Of a DNA stretch of 64,000 nt, positions 45,337 to 56,842 are shown one piece after another. A model generated the notes under the pieces. The model made no database searches. It was not told the DNA's origin and saw nothing but the letters and a program-made list of their open reading frames with translations. Source of the stretch: Desertivibrio insolitus (GTDB lineage: Bacteria; Actinomycetota; Actinomycetes; Actinomycetales; Microbacteriaceae); the NCBI RefSeq assembly GCF_017355965.1, contig NZ_JAFIQW010000002.1, positions 124,001 through 188,000 on the forward strand, written 5' to 3'. Each line of letters starts with the position of its first letter. The first letter of the stretch is position 1. The position numbers and the translations under genes are program-made.

Positions 45337-46743
45337 TCAGACCGCGCTGTGGCGCGCGTACTGCTCTCGGATGATCGGCCGGTGGTCGACCGCGGGGGAG
45401 GCCGCGATGTCGAGCGGCCACTCCGGGCGCGAGCCCGTCAGTGCCCACGCCGCCTGCGCGGCGGCGCCGCGGGCCACGTACTCGCCCGGGTTCGGCACGA
45501 CGACCGGCTCCGCGAACACCTGCGCCGCGACGGCCTGCACCGCCGGGTTGAGCGCGGCGCCGCCGATGAGCAGCAGCCGCTCCGCGCCGACCCCGAGGGA
45601 ACGGATGGCGTCGAGGCCGTCTGCGAGACCGCACAGCAGCCCCTCGATCGCGGCGCGCGCGAGAGCGGGCCGCGTCGTCGAGGCGAGGGTCATGCCGAAC
45701 AGCGTCGCCGTGGCATCCGGCAGGTTCGGCGTGCGCTCGCCCTCGAAGTAGGGCTGCAGCACGAGTCCGGATGACCCGGGCTCGGCCTCGAGCGCGAGGG
45801 CGCCGAGCGCGTCGTGGTCGACGCCGAGGAGTCCCGCGATGCTGTCGAGCACCCGGGCGGCGTTGAGCGTCGCGACGAGGGGCAGGAAGTTGCCGCTCGC
45901 GTCCGCGAAGCCGGCGACCGTGCCGGTGGCGTCGTGCGTCGAGGTCTCGGTGACCGCGAACACGGTGCCGCTCGTGCCGATCGACACGACGACGTCGCCG
46001 ACCGAGGCGCCGAGCCCGAGGGCGGCGCCGGCGTTATCGCCCGCGCCCGCGCCGACGACGAGGTCGCCGGGGCCGGGCACCGACTCGGCGGGGCCGAGCA
46101 CGCGCGGCAGCACGACGTCTGAGGCATCGCGCCGGAGCGCGGTCCCCAGGATGTCGCGCAGGTACTCGCCCGACACCGGGTCGAAGTACAGCGTGCCGCT
46201 CGCGTCGGAGCGGTCGGTCACGAGCTCCTCGAGCACGGGGCCGTGCTCGCTCTCGCCCGCGGGGCCGTAGCCGCGTAGGCGCCACGTCAGCCAGTCGTGG
46301 GGGAGCGCGACGGCGGCCACGCGGGCCGCGTTGTCGGGCTCCGCGTCGGCGAGCCATCGCAGCTTCGTCACGGTGAACGAGGCGACGGGCACGGAGCCGG
46401 TGCGGTCGGCGAGCACCGACGCACCGATCTCCGCGGTCAGGTCGCTCGCGGCCTGAGCGGAGCGGGTGTCGTTCCACAGCAGCGCGTCACGGATCACCCG
46501 CCCGTCCGAGTCGAGCGCGACCATGCCGTGCTGCTGACCGCCGATGGCGATCGCCGCGACGTCCTCGAGCCCGCCGGCCTCGGCGAGCGCACTCTGCAGC
46601 GCGTCCCACCAGTGGGCGGGGTCGACGGCGGTGCCGGCCGGGTGGGATGCCCGGCCGGCACGGACCTGTCGCCCTGACTCGAGGTCGACGATGACGACCT
46701 TGCAGCTCTGCGTCGACGAGTCGACGCCGGCGACGAGGGTCAC
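45337..46743 (-). CDS. xylB: Xylulokinase
   Basis: 468 aa FGGY carbohydrate kinase, phosphorylating D-xylulose with ATP. N-terminal [17 protein letters not shown], substrate region [12 protein letters not shown] (typical of XylB), [13 protein letters not shown] and ATP-site [19 protein letters not shown] at 46743 starts 2 nt after... the xylA gene end at 46746, so the two are coupled. The C-terminus ends [15 protein letters not shown]. It is the only FGGY kinase in the window. Confidence 0.93.
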   Translation of the reverse strand: MTLVAGVDSSTQSCKVVIVDLESGRQVRAGRASHPAGTAVDPAHWWDALQSALAEAGGLEDVAAIAIGGQQHGMVALDSDGRVIRDALLWNDTRSAQAASDLTAEIGASVLADRTGSVPVASFTVTKLRWLADAEPDNAARVAAVALPHDWLTWRLRGYGPAGESEHGPVLEELVTDRSDASGTLYFDPVSGEYLRDILGTALRRDASDVVLPRVLGPAESVPGPGDLVVGAGAGDNAGAALGLGASVGDVVVSIGTSGTVFAVTETSTHDATGTVAGFADASGNFLPLVATLNAARVLDSIAGLLGVDHDALGALALEAEPGSSGLVLQPYFEGERTPNLPDATATLFGMTLASTTRPALARAAIEGLLCGLADGLDAIRSLGVGAERLLLIGGAALNPAVQAVAAQVFAEPVVVPNPGEYVARGAAAQAAWALTGSRPEWPLDIAASPAVDHRPIIREQYARHSAV

Positions 46744-46745
46744 CG

Positions 46746-47939
46746 TCAGCCGCGGGCGCCGAGCAGGTGCTCGAGCGCGAGCTGGTTGAGGCGCACGAAG
46801 TTGAAGCCCTTGCCGCCGAAGTAGGCCTCGGGGTCGAAGTCCTCGTAGGCCGAACGGTCCGCGAGCAGGTCGTCGTACGACTCGCCCTCGCCCAGCGTCG
46901 GGGTCTTGATCTCGGGCACGCGGGCGGCGGCGAGCGCTTCCTGCACCTCGGGGTCGGCGCGGAACGAGGCCGCGCGCTCCTTGAGCAGCAGGTACATCCG
47001 CATGTTGGCCTCGACCGACGCCCAGACACCGTTGATGTCCTCGGTGCGGCTCGGCTTGTAGTCGAAGTGACGGGGGCCGGTGTAGGCCTGGCCGCCGTTC
47101 GGGCCGCCGTTCTCGAGCAGGTCGACGAGCGAGAACGCGTTCTGCAGGTCGCCGTGACCGAAGACGAGGTCCTGGTCGTACTTGATGCCGCGCTGACCGT
47201 TGAGGTCGATGTGGAAGAGCTTGCCCGCGTCGAGCGCCTGCGCGATGCCGGCGGTGAAGTTGAGGCCAGCCATCTGCTCGTGACCGGTCTCGGGGTTGAG
47301 GCCGACGAGTTCGGGACGCTCGAGGGTGGCGATGAAGCCGAGGGCGTGTCCGATCGTGGGCAGCAGGATGTCGCCGCGGGGCTCGTTCGGCTTCGGCTCG
47401 ATGGCGAAGCGGATGTTGTAGCCCTTGTCGGTCACGTACTGACCGAGGAGGTTGACCGCCTCGCGGTAGCGCTCGAGCGCACCGCGCACGTCCTTGGCCA
47501 CGTCGTACTCGGCGCCCTCGCGGCCGCCCCACATGACGAAGGTCTCGGCGCCGAGCTCGGCGGCGAGGTCGATGTTGCGCAGCACCTTGCGGAGCGCGAA
47601 GCGGCGCACCTCGCGGTCGTTGGAGGTGAAGCCGCCGTCCTTGAAGACGGGGTGGCTGAAGAGGTTGGTGGTGACCATCGGGACCTTGAGGCCGGTCTCC
47701 TCGGTCGCCTTCTTCAGGCGGTCGATCTCGTGACGACGCTCCTCGTCGGTCGAGCCGAACGCGAACAGGTCGTCGTCGTGCAGCGTGACGCCGTAGGCGC
47801 CGCGCTCGGCGAGGCCTTCGACGGCCTCCACGGTGTCGAGGGCCGGGCGGGTGGCGGGGCCGAACGGGTCGTTCGCGGGCCAGCCGAGGGTCCAGAGGCC
47901 GAAAGTGAACTTGTCTTCAGGGGTGGGCGTGAGCGCCAT
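46746..47939 (-). CDS. xylA: Xylose isomerase
   Basis: 397 aa class I (actinobacterial length) enzyme converting D-xylose to D-xylulose. Catalytic His in [12 protein letters not shown], metal Glu in [26 protein letters not shown] (Glu, His), [18 protein letters not shown] (Asp residues) and HFDYKP. RBS CAGGAGA 5-6 nt before the ATG. First gene of xylAB, divergent from the ROK regulator with an operator between. Confidence 0.97.
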   Translation of the reverse strand: MALTPTPEDKFTFGLWTLGWPANDPFGPATRPALDTVEAVEGLAERGAYGVTLHDDDLFAFGSTDEERRHEIDRLKKATEETGLKVPMVTTNLFSHPVFKDGGFTSNDREVRRFALRKVLRNIDLAAELGAETFVMWGGREGAEYDVAKDVRGALERYREAVNLLGQYVTDKGYNIRFAIEPKPNEPRGDILLPTIGHALGFIATLERPELVGLNPETGHEQMAGLNFTAGIAQALDAGKLFHIDLNGQRGIKYDQDLVFGHGDLQNAFSLVDLLENGGPNGGQAYTGPRHFDYKPSRTEDINGVWASVEANMRMYLLLKERAASFRADPEVQEALAAARVPEIKTPTLGEGESYDDLLADRSAYEDFDPEAYFGGKGFNFVRLNQLALEHLLGARG

Positions 47940-47968
47940 GAGGTTCTCCTGCGTCGTTGGAGGACGAG

Positions 47969-47989
47969 TATGTTTGCGAAAGCAACATA
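47969..47989. promoter_or_regulatory. Putative XylR operator before xylA
   Basis: TATGTT and AACATA arms enclose GC-GAAA-GC, offset by one base, 30 nt upstream of xylA. A minus-strand -10-like TATGTT coincides with the right arm, so binding would block xylAB transcription. Confidence 0.6.
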
Positions 47990-48078
47990 TAGCAGGAATC
48001 GGTCACAAGTCGAGTCCGGAAGCGGAATCTCCCGAAGTGGGAGGTGGCATTCCGCTGTGGACGGACCATAGTGGGGGC

Positions 48079-49302
48079 GTGAGCATGGACATCCCGCAGC
48101 CCGGCGAGGTGCGCCGCCCCACGATCGAAGGCGTGCGACGGCTGAACCTCGGCCGCGTGCTTCGGCTCGTGCATGCCACCGGCGGAGTCTCCCGCGCGGT
48201 GCTCACCCACGAGACCGGCCTCAACCGCTCGACCATCGCCGCCCTCGTCGCCGAGCTCGAGGCCGCCTCGCTCGTCGAGGAGCAGGCGCCGAGCGTCACG
48301 GGGCAGGTCGGCCGGCCCTCGCCGCTCGTCGCCCCCGGCGACCGGGTCGTCGCGATCGCCGTCACTCCCGAGCTCGACGCCGTGACCGCGGAGGTCGTCT
48401 CGCTCGGCGGCCGCCGGCTCGCGCGGGTGCGCCGCGAGGTGGCATCCGTGCCCACGCCCGAGGAGACCGTCGAGGTCACGGTGTCGATCCTCGAGGAGCT
48501 CGACCATGCGCTCCGCGGCCGGCTCGTCGCGGGCATCGGGCTCGCCGTGCCCGGTCTCGTGCGCGAGCGCGAAGGCCTCGTCGTGCTCGCCCCGCACCTC
48601 GGCTGGAGCGACGAGCCGATCGGGCAGCGCCTCGGCGCCGCGACCGGGCTCTCCGTCGTCGTCTCCAACGACGCGTCGCTCGGCGCGCTCGCCGAGTCGC
48701 GCTTCGGCGCCGGGCGCGACGTGCCCAACATGGTCTACCTGCACGGCGGCCCGAGCGGTATCGGTGGCGGCCTGGTGCTCGGCAACGCGCCGCTCGGCGG
48801 CGTCGACGGGTTCGCGGGCGAGATCGGCCACACGCTCGTCGTCGGCTCCGGCCGGCGCTGCGACTGCGGGGCGTCCGGTCATCTCGACGCGGAGGTGCGC
48901 CGCGAGGAGCTCTTCGCCGCGCTCGGGCTCTCGGATGCCGAGGGCGACCGCATCGACGAGGCGCTGCGCGAGGCGTACGAGCACGGCCCCTCCGCCGAGC
49001 TCGCCGAGCTCGTCGACCGCGACCTCGAGCTCGTCGCGGTCGCGATCGCCAACACGGCCAACGTGCTGAACCCGCGGCTCGTCGTGCTCGGCGGCTTCCT
49101 CTCCGCCCTCGTCGTGGTCGCGGGCGACCGCCTGCGCGAGCGCGTCGCCGAACTCGCGCTGCCCGGGGTCGCCGCGTCGCTCGCGATCGAGCCGGCCGCG
49201 CTCGGGCCCTCGCACATCGCGGTCGGCGCCGCGGAGCTCGCGTTCGAGCCGCTGCTCGACGACCCGCTGGCCTTCCGCTTTCCGGCGACCGCCGTGTCCT
49301 GA
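48079..49302 (+). CDS. xylR: ROK-family xylose regulator (XylR)
   Basis: 407 aa. Winged HTH region [21 protein letters not shown] then [20 protein letters not shown], followed by a ROK sugar-kinase-like domain. Zinc motif [10 protein letters not shown] and GxxGEIGH ([11 protein letters not shown]) are seen. Divergent from xylAB. GTG at 48079 is chosen because a CATAGT -10-like box lies 6 nt upstream (leaderless); the ATG at 48085 is the alternative. Confidence 0.88.
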   Translation: MSMDIPQPGEVRRPTIEGVRRLNLGRVLRLVHATGGVSRAVLTHETGLNRSTIAALVAELEAASLVEEQAPSVTGQVGRPSPLVAPGDRVVAIAVTPELDAVTAEVVSLGGRRLARVRREVASVPTPEETVEVTVSILEELDHALRGRLVAGIGLAVPGLVREREGLVVLAPHLGWSDEPIGQRLGAATGLSVVVSNDASLGALAESRFGAGRDVPNMVYLHGGPSGIGGGLVLGNAPLGGVDGFAGEIGHTLVVGSGRRCDCGASGHLDAEVRREELFAALGLSDAEGDRIDEALREAYEHGPSAELAELVDRDLELVAVAIANTANVLNPRLVVLGGFLSALVVVAGDRLRERVAELALPGVAASLAIEPAALGPSHIAVGAAELAFEPLLDDPLAFRFPATAVS

Positions 49303-49365
49303 GCGATCGGACGGCGGCGGCCGCCGCGTCTCGACCGATCGACCGGCGACTGCCGCGTCCTGAGC
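49282..49365 (+). repeat. Direct repeat of the xylR 3' end
   Basis: 23-nt copies at 49282-49304 and 49343-49365 (two mismatches), each including GTCCTGAGC; the first covers the xylR stop codon. Spacing 61 bp. Suggests a local tandem duplication. Confidence 0.5.
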
Positions 49366-49438
49366 AGCACGCCGGGCGGCAGGGCCGCCTGAGCGGCGAT
49401 CCATCACCGCCGCCTCGTGACGGGTCGGCGGGCGGCGC

Positions 49439-49444
49439 TAGAGT
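49439..49444 (+). promoter_or_regulatory. -10 box for leaderless GH1 mRNA
   Basis: TAGAGT, 7 nt before the GTG at 49452. It decides the start: the in-frame GTG at 49443 overlaps the box. Confidence 0.55.
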
Positions 49445-49451
49445 GCGAGAC

Positions 49452-50855
49452 GTGACACAGCCGTCCGACGACTACCGCGAATCAGGGCTCGAATTCCCCG
49501 AGGACTTCGTCTTCGGGTCGGCCACCGCCTCGTACCAGATCGAGGGCGGGGTGACCGAGGGCGGCCGCGGGCCGTCGATCTGGGACACCTTCAGCCACAC
49601 GCCGGGCCGTGTGTACGGCGGCCACACCGGCGACGTCGCGTGCGACCACTACCACCGGTGGGAGAGTGACCTCGATCTCATCGCCGAGCTCGGTCTCGAC
49701 GCCTACCGCTTCTCCATCGCCTGGCCGCGCATCCAGGCGGATGGCACGGGGCCCGCCAACCAGCAGGGCCTCGACTTCTACTCCCGGCTCGTCGACGGGC
49801 TGCTCGCCCGCGGCATCCGCCCGGTCGCGACGCTCTACCACTGGGACCTGCCGCAGGCGCTCGAGGACCGCGGCGGCTGGACCGACCGCGACACCGCCTA
49901 CCGCTTCGCCGAGTACGCGCACCTGGCGGGCGAGGCGCTCGGCGACCGCATCCACACCTGGACCACGCTCAACGAGCCGTGGTGCTCGGCCTTCCTCGGC
50001 TACGGCAACGGCCACCATGCGCCGGGGATCCGCAACCGCAAGGCCTCGCTCGTCGCGGCGCACCACCTGAACCTCGCCCACGGGCTCGGCGTCTCCGCGC
50101 TCCGCGAGGCCGTGCGCTCCGACGCGCTCATGTCGGTCACGCTCAACCCGCAGGTCGCCCGCGGCGACCACGACACCTCGCCGGAGGCGATCCGCCGCGT
50201 CGACGCCGTCGGCAACCGCATCTTCACGGGCCCCATGCTGCGCGGCGAGTACCCGAAGGACCTGCTCGAGGACACCGCCGCCGTCACCGACTGGGCCTTC
50301 GTGCGTCCCGGCGACCTCGAGCTCATCCATCAGCCGATCGACGTGCTCGGCATCAACTACTACTCGACCTCCACCGTGCGGATGGCCGAGCGCGATCTGC
50401 CGATCTCGCAGGAGGGCACGCTCATCCCCGGCAGCGAGCAGGTCGTCGAGTTCCTGCCGCAGGACGGCCCGTTCACCGACATGGGCTGGAACATCGCCCC
50501 GGATGCCTTCGAGCAGCTGCTCCTCGACTACCAGCGCGACTTCCCCGGCCTGCCGCTCATGATCACCGAGAACGGCGCCGCCTATCCCGACCGTCTCGAG
50601 GATGGGCGCGTCCACGACAAGGCCCGCATCGACTACCTGCGCCGGCACCTCACCGCGGTGCACCGCGCGGTCCAGCGCGGCGCCGACGTGCAGGGCTACT
50701 TCGTGTGGTCGCTCATGGACAACTTCGAGTGGGCCTTCGGCTACTCGAAGCGCTTCGGCATCACCTACGTCGACTACGAGACGCAGGAGCGCACGCTGAA
50801 GGACAGCGCCCGGTTCTACCAGGAGCTGGTGCGCACGCACCGGATCCCCGCCTGA
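49452..50855 (+). CDS. GH1 beta-glucosidase (copy 1)
   Basis: 467 aa family 1 glycosidase. General acid/base Glu in TTLNEPWC, nucleophile Glu in [10 protein letters not shown], glycone-binding WDLPQAL and [14 protein letters not shown]. No signal peptide, hence cytoplasmic, cleaving beta-glucosides, xylosides or galactosides. GTG at 49452 gives [16 protein letters not shown], aligned with the paralogue start [19 protein letters not shown]. Stop overlaps the esterase start. Confidence 0.93.
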   Translation: MTQPSDDYRESGLEFPEDFVFGSATASYQIEGGVTEGGRGPSIWDTFSHTPGRVYGGHTGDVACDHYHRWESDLDLIAELGLDAYRFSIAWPRIQADGTGPANQQGLDFYSRLVDGLLARGIRPVATLYHWDLPQALEDRGGWTDRDTAYRFAEYAHLAGEALGDRIHTWTTLNEPWCSAFLGYGNGHHAPGIRNRKASLVAAHHLNLAHGLGVSALREAVRSDALMSVTLNPQVARGDHDTSPEAIRRVDAVGNRIFTGPMLRGEYPKDLLEDTAAVTDWAFVRPGDLELIHQPIDVLGINYYSTSTVRMAERDLPISQEGTLIPGSEQVVEFLPQDGPFTDMGWNIAPDAFEQLLLDYQRDFPGLPLMITENGAAYPDRLEDGRVHDKARIDYLRRHLTAVHRAVQRGADVQGYFVWSLMDNFEWAFGYSKRFGITYVDYETQERTLKDSARFYQELVRTHRIPA

Positions 50856-51823
50856 TGGCGCTCTTCGACTGGCCGGAGGAGCAGCTCCGGCAGTACCAGG
50901 GCGTGCAGCGCGAGCCCGAGGACTTCGACGAGTTCTGGGGCGAGACGCTCGCCGACGCGGCCCGGCACGACCTCGCGGTCGAACGCGTGCCGGTCGAGTC
51001 CCCGCTCGCGCAGGTCGACGTCTACGACGTGACCTTCGCGGGATTCGGCGGCGAGCCGATCAAGGCGTGGCTGCGCCTGCCGGCCGGCGCCACCGGCCCG
51101 CTGCCGACCGTCGTGCAGTACGTCGGCTACGGGGGAGGGCGCGGCCATCACGCCGAGAACCTGCTGCTCGCGTCATCCGGCTTCGCGCACCTGCAGATGG
51201 ACACCCGCGGTCAGGGCTCGGGCTGGTCGCGCGGCGCGACCGGCGACAGCGCGTCGCCCGGGCCGCAGCACCAGGGCGTCATGACCCGCGGCATCCTCGA
51301 CCCGCACGGCTACTACTACCGCCGCTTCTTCACCGACGCCGTCCGCGCGGTCGACGCCGCGAAGACGTTCCCGGAGGTCGAGCCCGCCCGGCTCGTGGCG
51401 TGGGGCGGCAGCCAGGGCGGCGGCACGGCGCTCGCCGTGGCGGGGCTCCGCGACGACCTCGCGGCGCTCGTGACCTTCGTGCCGTTCCTCTGCGACTTCC
51501 CCCGCGCCATCCGGATGACGGACCGCGATCCGTACCACGAGATCGTGCGCTTCCTCGCCGCGCACCGCGACGCGGTCGACTCGGTCGAGAGCACCCTGCA
51601 ATACTTCGACGGGACCAACTTCGCGCGCCGTGGGAGCGCTCCCGCGCTGTTCTCGGCCGCTCTGATGGACTCGACCTGCCCGCCCTCGACCGTGTTCGCG
51701 GCGTACAACCGGTACGCCGGCGACAAGCGCATCAAGGTGTGGCCGTTCAACGGCCACGAGGGCGGGTCGATCGAGGACGAGCTGGCGGGCGTGCACTTCC
51801 TGCGCGAGTTGTTCGGTTCCTGA
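50855..51823 (+). CDS. axe: Acetyl-xylan esterase (AXE1 / cephalosporin-C deacetylase family)
   Basis: 322 aa alpha/beta hydrolase. Nucleophile Ser in [11 protein letters not shown], Asp in MDSTCPPST, His in [20 protein letters not shown] forms the oxyanion loop and [10 protein letters not shown] is family-specific. Removes acetyl groups from xylo-oligosaccharides or sugars; no signal peptide, so intracellular. ATG overlaps the GH1 stop by one base (TGATG), implying coupling. Confidence 0.92.
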   Translation: MALFDWPEEQLRQYQGVQREPEDFDEFWGETLADAARHDLAVERVPVESPLAQVDVYDVTFAGFGGEPIKAWLRLPAGATGPLPTVVQYVGYGGGRGHHAENLLLASSGFAHLQMDTRGQGSGWSRGATGDSASPGPQHQGVMTRGILDPHGYYYRRFFTDAVRAVDAAKTFPEVEPARLVAWGGSQGGGTALAVAGLRDDLAALVTFVPFLCDFPRAIRMTDRDPYHEIVRFLAAHRDAVDSVESTLQYFDGTNFARRGSAPALFSAALMDSTCPPSTVFAAYNRYAGDKRIKVWPFNGHEGGSIEDELAGVHFLRELFGS

Positions 51824-51875
51824 CGAACACCGAACCAGGGGCGCAGACGCCCCGACAGAAGGGCAGGCCTCCGCC

Positions 51876-53309
51876 GTGACCGAGACCACCACCGGCTCGA
51901 AGGACTACCGCGACAGCGGCCTCGAATTCCCCGCCGACTTCCTCTTCGGCTCGGCGACCGCGTCGTACCAGATCGAGGGGGCGGCGACCGAGGACGGCCG
52001 CGGGCCGTCGATCTGGGACACCTTCAGCCACACGCCGGGCAAGATCGTCAATGGCGACACCGGCGACGTCGCCGACGACCACTACCACCGGTGGGAGTCG
52101 GACCTCGACCTCATGAAGGAGCTCGGGCTCGAGGCGTACCGCTTCTCCATCGCCTGGCCGCGCATCCAGCCGGATGGCTCGGGGCGCGTGAACGAGGCCG
52201 GGCTCGCCTTCTACTCCCGGCTCGTCGACGGGCTGCTCGAGCGCGGCATCCGTCCCGTCGCGACGCTCTACCACTGGGACCTGCCCCAGGCGCTCGAGGA
52301 CGCGGGGGGCTGGACCAACCGCGAGACCGCGTACCGCTTCGCCGAGTACGCGGCCGTCGTCGGCGAGGCCCTCGGCGACCGCGTGCACACATGGACGACC
52401 CTCAACGAGCCCTGGTGCTCTGCGTACCTCGGGTACGGTTCCGGCGCGCACGCCCCCGGGCGCACCGAGCCGCTCGCGGCGCTGCAGGCGGTGCACCACC
52501 TCAACCTCGCGCACGGTCTCGCGCTGCAGGAGCTGCGCCGCGTCGTCACGAAGGCCGACGCCGAGTACTCGGTCACGCTCAACTTCCATGTCATCCGCGG
52601 CCACGACGACTCCTCGCCCGAGGCGATCCGCCGCATCGACGCGCTCGCCAACCGCGCCTTCACCGGGCCGATGCTCCGCGGGGAGTACCCCGCGGACCTG
52701 CTCGAGGACACCGCCGCGATCACCGACTGGTCGTTCGTGCAGCCGGGCGACCTCGACGTCATCCGGCAGCCGATCGACGTGCTCGGCGTCAACTACTACT
52801 CGACCGTCACGGTCAAGATGTGGGACGGCGAGAGCCCGCGGCAGAACGCCGACGGGCACAAGGACGTCGGCGGCTCGCCCTGGCCGGGCAGCACGGACGT
52901 CGAGTTCCTCGTGCAGGAGGGGCCGTACACGGCGATGGGCTGGAACATCGCGCCCGACGGGCTCGAGGAGCTGCTCGTCTCGCTGTCGGAGCAGTTCCCC
53001 GAGCAGCCGCTCATGATCACCGAGAACGGCGCAGCGTTCGACGACGTCGTCGAGGACGGGCGCGTGCACGACCCCGAGCGGCTCGACTACCTGCGTCGCC
53101 ACTTCACGGCGGCGCACCGCGCGAAGCAGCGCGGCGTCGACCTCCGCGGCTACTTCGTGTGGTCGCTGCTCGACAACTTCGAGTGGGGCTACGGCTACAC
53201 CAAGCGGTTCGGGATCGTGCACGTCGACTACGACACCCAGGTGCGCACGGTGAAGGACAGCGGCCGCTTCTACCAGGAGCTCATCCGCACGCGGCGCCTT
53301 CCCGAGTAG
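51876..53309 (+). CDS. GH1 beta-glucosidase (copy 2)
   Basis: 477 aa, clearly paralogous to the enzyme at 49452-50855 along its whole length. Catalytic TTLNEPWC and [10 protein letters not shown] are intact. It differs mainly in a central loop ([19 protein letters not shown]) near the aglycone site, which may shift substrate preference. GTG at 51876, 52 nt after the esterase stop with GGGCAGG upstream. Probably in the same operon. Confidence 0.93.
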   Translation: MTETTTGSKDYRDSGLEFPADFLFGSATASYQIEGAATEDGRGPSIWDTFSHTPGKIVNGDTGDVADDHYHRWESDLDLMKELGLEAYRFSIAWPRIQPDGSGRVNEAGLAFYSRLVDGLLERGIRPVATLYHWDLPQALEDAGGWTNRETAYRFAEYAAVVGEALGDRVHTWTTLNEPWCSAYLGYGSGAHAPGRTEPLAALQAVHHLNLAHGLALQELRRVVTKADAEYSVTLNFHVIRGHDDSSPEAIRRIDALANRAFTGPMLRGEYPADLLEDTAAITDWSFVQPGDLDVIRQPIDVLGVNYYSTVTVKMWDGESPRQNADGHKDVGGSPWPGSTDVEFLVQEGPYTAMGWNIAPDGLEELLVSLSEQFPEQPLMITENGAAFDDVVEDGRVHDPERLDYLRRHFTAAHRAKQRGVDLRGYFVWSLLDNFEWGYGYTKRFGIVHVDYDTQVRTVKDSGRFYQELIRTRRLPE

Positions 53310-53467
53310 CAGGAGGGTCGGGCGGCGGCAAGCCGGTCGGCGGATTTGTTCCCAGAATGCACAAAATCCGCTTCCTGTACCGCCGTCCAGCGTTACGATG
53401 AGCAAGCGCTCCGCGCCTCTTCGGGCTTCCGCCGCCCGACCTCCCCTTCTCTCCGCCAGAGGAATCT

Positions 53468-54697
53468 GTGTCAACTGTTGTCCACCCGGGCGACGCTCTG
53501 TCCGTGCGCGAGCGCGCGACATACGTCATCGTTCTCGGTGCCCTGACCGCGCTCGGTCCCTTCACGATCGACATGTATCTGCCGGCGTTCCCGCAGATCG
53601 CCGCCGACCTGAACGCTCAGGAGGCGCAGATCCAGCTCACCCTGAGCGCGACGATCATCGGCTTCGCGCTCGGTCAGCTGCTCGTCGGTCCCTGGAGCGA
53701 CAAGGTCGGCCGCCGCACGCCGCTCATCGTCGCGACGAGCGTGCACGTGGTCGCGAGCCTCGGCATCGCCCTCAGCCCCGACCTCACCTGGGTCATGATC
53801 TTCCGCGTCCTGCAGGGTGCCGGTGCCGCGGGCGGCGGCGTGGTCGCGATGGCGACCGTGCGCGACCTCTTCGGCGGCTACCCGCTCGTGCGGATGCTCT
53901 CGCGCCTCGCCCTCGTGGTGGGGCTCGCCCCGGTGCTCGCGCCCGTGATCGGCTCGCAGTTGCTCGTCGTCACCGACTGGCGCGGCCTCTTCGTCGTGCT
54001 CGCCGGCTACGCGCTCGCGATGATCATCGCCGCGTTCTTCCTCATCGTCGAGACCCTGCCCGCCGAGCGGCGCCACGGCGCCGAGGGGGCCACGACGCTC
54101 GACCGCTACAAGCACATCCTGGGCGACCGCGTCTTCGTCGGTGTCGCGATCGTCGCGGGCATGGTCTTCTCCGGGCTGTTCGCCTACCTCAGCTCGTCGT
54201 CGTTCCTGTTCCAGGAGATCTACGGCCTCGACGCGCAGCAGTACGGCATGCTCTTCGCGATCAACTCGGTGGGCGTGCTCATCGGCACCCAGACGAGCGC
54301 GCGCCTGCAGAAGTTCATCGGCCCGCAGTGGATCCTCGCCGCCACCACCGCCACCCAGCTCGTGGCGTCGCTCGCGATCGTGGCGCTCGACCAGGCGGGA
54401 GCGCCGCTCGGTGCCATCCTCGTGCCGCTGTTCTTCTTCATCATGTCGTGCGGCTTCAGCTTCCCCGCCACGCAGGTGCTCGCCCTCGTCAACCACGGCC
54501 GCGAGGCCGGCACCGCCGCGTCGCTCCTCGGCGCGATGAACTTCGGTCTCGCCGGGCTCGTCTCGCCGATCGTCGGGTTCTTCGGCATCACGAGCGCGGT
54601 CCCGATGGGCGGCGTCATGGCCGTCGCCGCGGCGGTCGCGATCGCCGCGCTCTGGTTCATCGTGCAGCCGAAGACCGTGCCGCCGCTGGCCAAGTAG
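53468..54697 (+). CDS. Bcr/CflA-family MFS drug transporter
   Basis: 409 aa, 12 TM helices. Family start GALTALGPFTIDMYLPAFPQIA, MFS motif GPWSDKVGRRTPL and motif C-like region RVLQGAGAAGGGVV. Proton-driven efflux of drugs or small metabolites (for example, arabinose or sulfonamide export in relatives). GTG at 53468 with AGAGGA upstream; TACGAT about 75 nt upstream may be its -10. Confidence 0.9.
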   Translation: MSTVVHPGDALSVRERATYVIVLGALTALGPFTIDMYLPAFPQIAADLNAQEAQIQLTLSATIIGFALGQLLVGPWSDKVGRRTPLIVATSVHVVASLGIALSPDLTWVMIFRVLQGAGAAGGGVVAMATVRDLFGGYPLVRMLSRLALVVGLAPVLAPVIGSQLLVVTDWRGLFVVLAGYALAMIIAAFFLIVETLPAERRHGAEGATTLDRYKHILGDRVFVGVAIVAGMVFSGLFAYLSSSSFLFQEIYGLDAQQYGMLFAINSVGVLIGTQTSARLQKFIGPQWILAATTATQLVASLAIVALDQAGAPLGAILVPLFFFIMSCGFSFPATQVLALVNHGREAGTAASLLGAMNFGLAGLVSPIVGFFGITSAVPMGGVMAVAAAVAIAALWFIVQPKTVPPLAK

Positions 54698-54749
54698 CAT
54701 CCGGCGATCGCCCAGCTACCGCGCTCGTCCTCCGGGTTAGCGTGAGGGG

Positions 54750-55430
54750 ATGACCGATCTCCGCCAGCGCGAGCAGGCTGCCAAGGACGTCTCCCGGCGG
54801 TGGCCGCTCGTCAGCGCGGGCGTCGCCCTCGTCGCCGTGATCGTGCTCGGCGTCGTCATCACGCTGCGGCAGGGCGAGATCGGCGTCGACAACGCGTTCC
54901 TCGAGGAGATCGTCGAGCACCGCAACCCCGCCTGGGAGGTGCCCTCGCGCCTCATGGACTTCCTCGGCGCCGGATGGTTCGGGGTCTTCGTGCTTCCGAT
55001 CGCGATCATCGCGTTGCTGGTGGCGCTCCGCCGCAGGACGGCCGCGCTGTACTTCCTGATCTCGGTCGCCTCGAGCGCCGCGCTCGTGCAGGTGCTCAAG
55101 CACACGTTCGGTCGCGCCCGCCCCGACGACATCCTCGTGACGAGCGACTTCGGCTCGTTCCCCTCCGGGCACACCGCGAACGCGGCGACGACCGCCGTCG
55201 TGCTCGGCATCGTCTTCGCCCGCGCCTGGGTGTGGATCGCCGGCGCCCTCTACACGGTCGCCATGGCGCTGAGCCGCACCTACCTCGGCGCCCACTGGCT
55301 GAGCGACACGATCGGCGGTGCACTCGTCGGCGTCTGCGTCGCGCTCATCGTGTGGGCGCCGTTCGCGCACCGGCTGCTGAAGGAGAACAGGGCGAGGCGA
55401 GGCTACGGCTTCCGTCCGGCGACGGAATGA
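54750..55430 (+). CDS. PAP2-family membrane phosphatase
   Basis: 226 aa with about five TM helices. Phosphatase signature in three parts: KHTFGRARP, FPSGHTANA and SRTYLGAHWLSD. Acts on lipid phosphates such as undecaprenyl pyrophosphate or phosphatidate at the outer membrane face. A TAGCGT -10 box 6 nt before the ATG points to a leaderless mRNA, although GAGGGG could serve as a ribosome binding site. Confidence 0.9.
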   Translation: MTDLRQREQAAKDVSRRWPLVSAGVALVAVIVLGVVITLRQGEIGVDNAFLEEIVEHRNPAWEVPSRLMDFLGAGWFGVFVLPIAIIALLVALRRRTAALYFLISVASSAALVQVLKHTFGRARPDDILVTSDFGSFPSGHTANAATTAVVLGIVFARAWVWIAGALYTVAMALSRTYLGAHWLSDTIGGALVGVCVALIVWAPFAHRLLKENRARRGYGFRPATE

Positions 55431-55531
55431 CCCGAGTTCTGCTCATTCCGCAATCGAAGCAGTAGCAGAAGGGCCGTCAACGCTGCGGAATCAGTAGCGC
55501 AGCGGATGCCACGGTCGCTACAGTCGGGCTC

Positions 55532-56827
55532 ATGCGAATCCTCCTCGTCGGTGCCGGCGGCGTGGGTGACGCGATCGCCAAGATCGCCGCCCGCCGCGAC
55601 TTCTTCGAACTCCTCGTGATCAGCGACTACGACGAGACGCGGGCGGTGCGCACCCTCGACTGGGTCCGTGAGCGGCACGGCGAGGAGGTGGCCGCCCGGT
55701 TCGCGACCGCTCGGATCGACGCGTCGGACGCCGACGCGGTGGCATCCGTCGCCCGCGAGTTCAGTGCGACGCACGTCATGAACGCGGTCGAGCCCAAGTT
55801 CGTGCAGACGATCTTCGCCGGCGCGCTCGCGGCGGGCGCCGACTACCTCGACATGGCGATGAGTCTGTCCACCCCGCACCCCGAGCGGCCGTACGAGGAG
55901 CCCGGGCTGAAGCTCGGCGACGAGCAGTTCGCCGCGGCCGCGGAGTGGAAGGCGCAGGGCCGGCTCGCCCTTGTCGGCATGGGCGTCGAGCCCGGGCTGA
56001 GCGACGTCTTCGCGCGGTACGCGGCCGACCATCTGTTCAGCGAGATCGACGAGCTCGGCACCCGTGACGGCGCAAATCTCGTCGTGCGCGACGAGGAGGG
56101 CAACGAGATCTTCGCGCCGTCTTTCAGCATCTGGACCACGATCGAGGAGTGCCTCAACCCGCCCGTCGTGTGGGAGAAGGGCCGAGGCTGGTTCACGACC
56201 GAGCCGTTCAGCGAGCCGGAGGTGTTCGACTTCCCCGAGGGCATCGGCCCCGTCGAGTGCGTCAACGTCGAGCACGAGGAGGTGCTGCTCATGCCCCGCT
56301 TCCTCGACGCGAAGCGGGTCACGTTCAAGTACGGGCTCGGCGCCGAGTTCATCGGCGTGCTGAAGACGCTGCACCAGTTGCACCTCGACTCGACGACGCC
56401 GATCCGGGTACGCAGCGCGAACGGCCCGGTCGAGGTCGCGCCGCGCGACGTCGTGGCGGCGGCGCTGCCCGACCCCGCTACGATCGGACCGCGGATGACG
56501 GGCAAGACCTGCGCCGGCGTCTGGGTCACCGGCACCGGCAAGGACGGCGAGCCGCGCGAGGTGTACCTCTACCACGTGAGCGACAACGAGTGGACGATGG
56601 CCGAGTACGAGGCCCAGTGCGTCGTGTGGCAGACCGCGCTCAACCCGGTCGTCGCCCTCGAGCTGCTCGCGACCGGGCAGTGGGCGGGCACGGGCGTGCT
56701 CGGCCCCGAGGCGTTCCCGGCCGACGTGTTCCTCGAGCTCATGGCCCGCCCCGTCGCCGACGGCGGCTACGGTCAGCCGTTCGGACTCGAGGAGCGCACG
56801 CCGAAGAGGAATACCGCTCGGGTTTGA
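55532..56827 (+). CDS. Saccharopine-dehydrogenase-like protein
   Basis: 431 aa. Rossmann start MRILLVGAGGVGDAIAKIA and an interior typical of saccharopine reductase / carboxynorspermidine dehydrogenase: MNAVEPKFVQTIF, GADYLDMAMS, GMGVEPGLSDVFARYA. Could act in lysine or polyamine metabolism; no partner gene is adjacent, so the substrate is open. TACAGT 7 nt before the ATG indicates a leaderless transcript. Confidence 0.88.
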   Translation: MRILLVGAGGVGDAIAKIAARRDFFELLVISDYDETRAVRTLDWVRERHGEEVAARFATARIDASDADAVASVAREFSATHVMNAVEPKFVQTIFAGALAAGADYLDMAMSLSTPHPERPYEEPGLKLGDEQFAAAAEWKAQGRLALVGMGVEPGLSDVFARYAADHLFSEIDELGTRDGANLVVRDEEGNEIFAPSFSIWTTIEECLNPPVVWEKGRGWFTTEPFSEPEVFDFPEGIGPVECVNVEHEEVLLMPRFLDAKRVTFKYGLGAEFIGVLKTLHQLHLDSTTPIRVRSANGPVEVAPRDVVAAALPDPATIGPRMTGKTCAGVWVTGTGKDGEPREVYLYHVSDNEWTMAEYEAQCVVWQTALNPVVALELLATGQWAGTGVLGPEAFPADVFLELMARPVADGGYGQPFGLEERTPKRNTARV

Positions 56828-56842
56828 GCCGTTGATCTGCGC

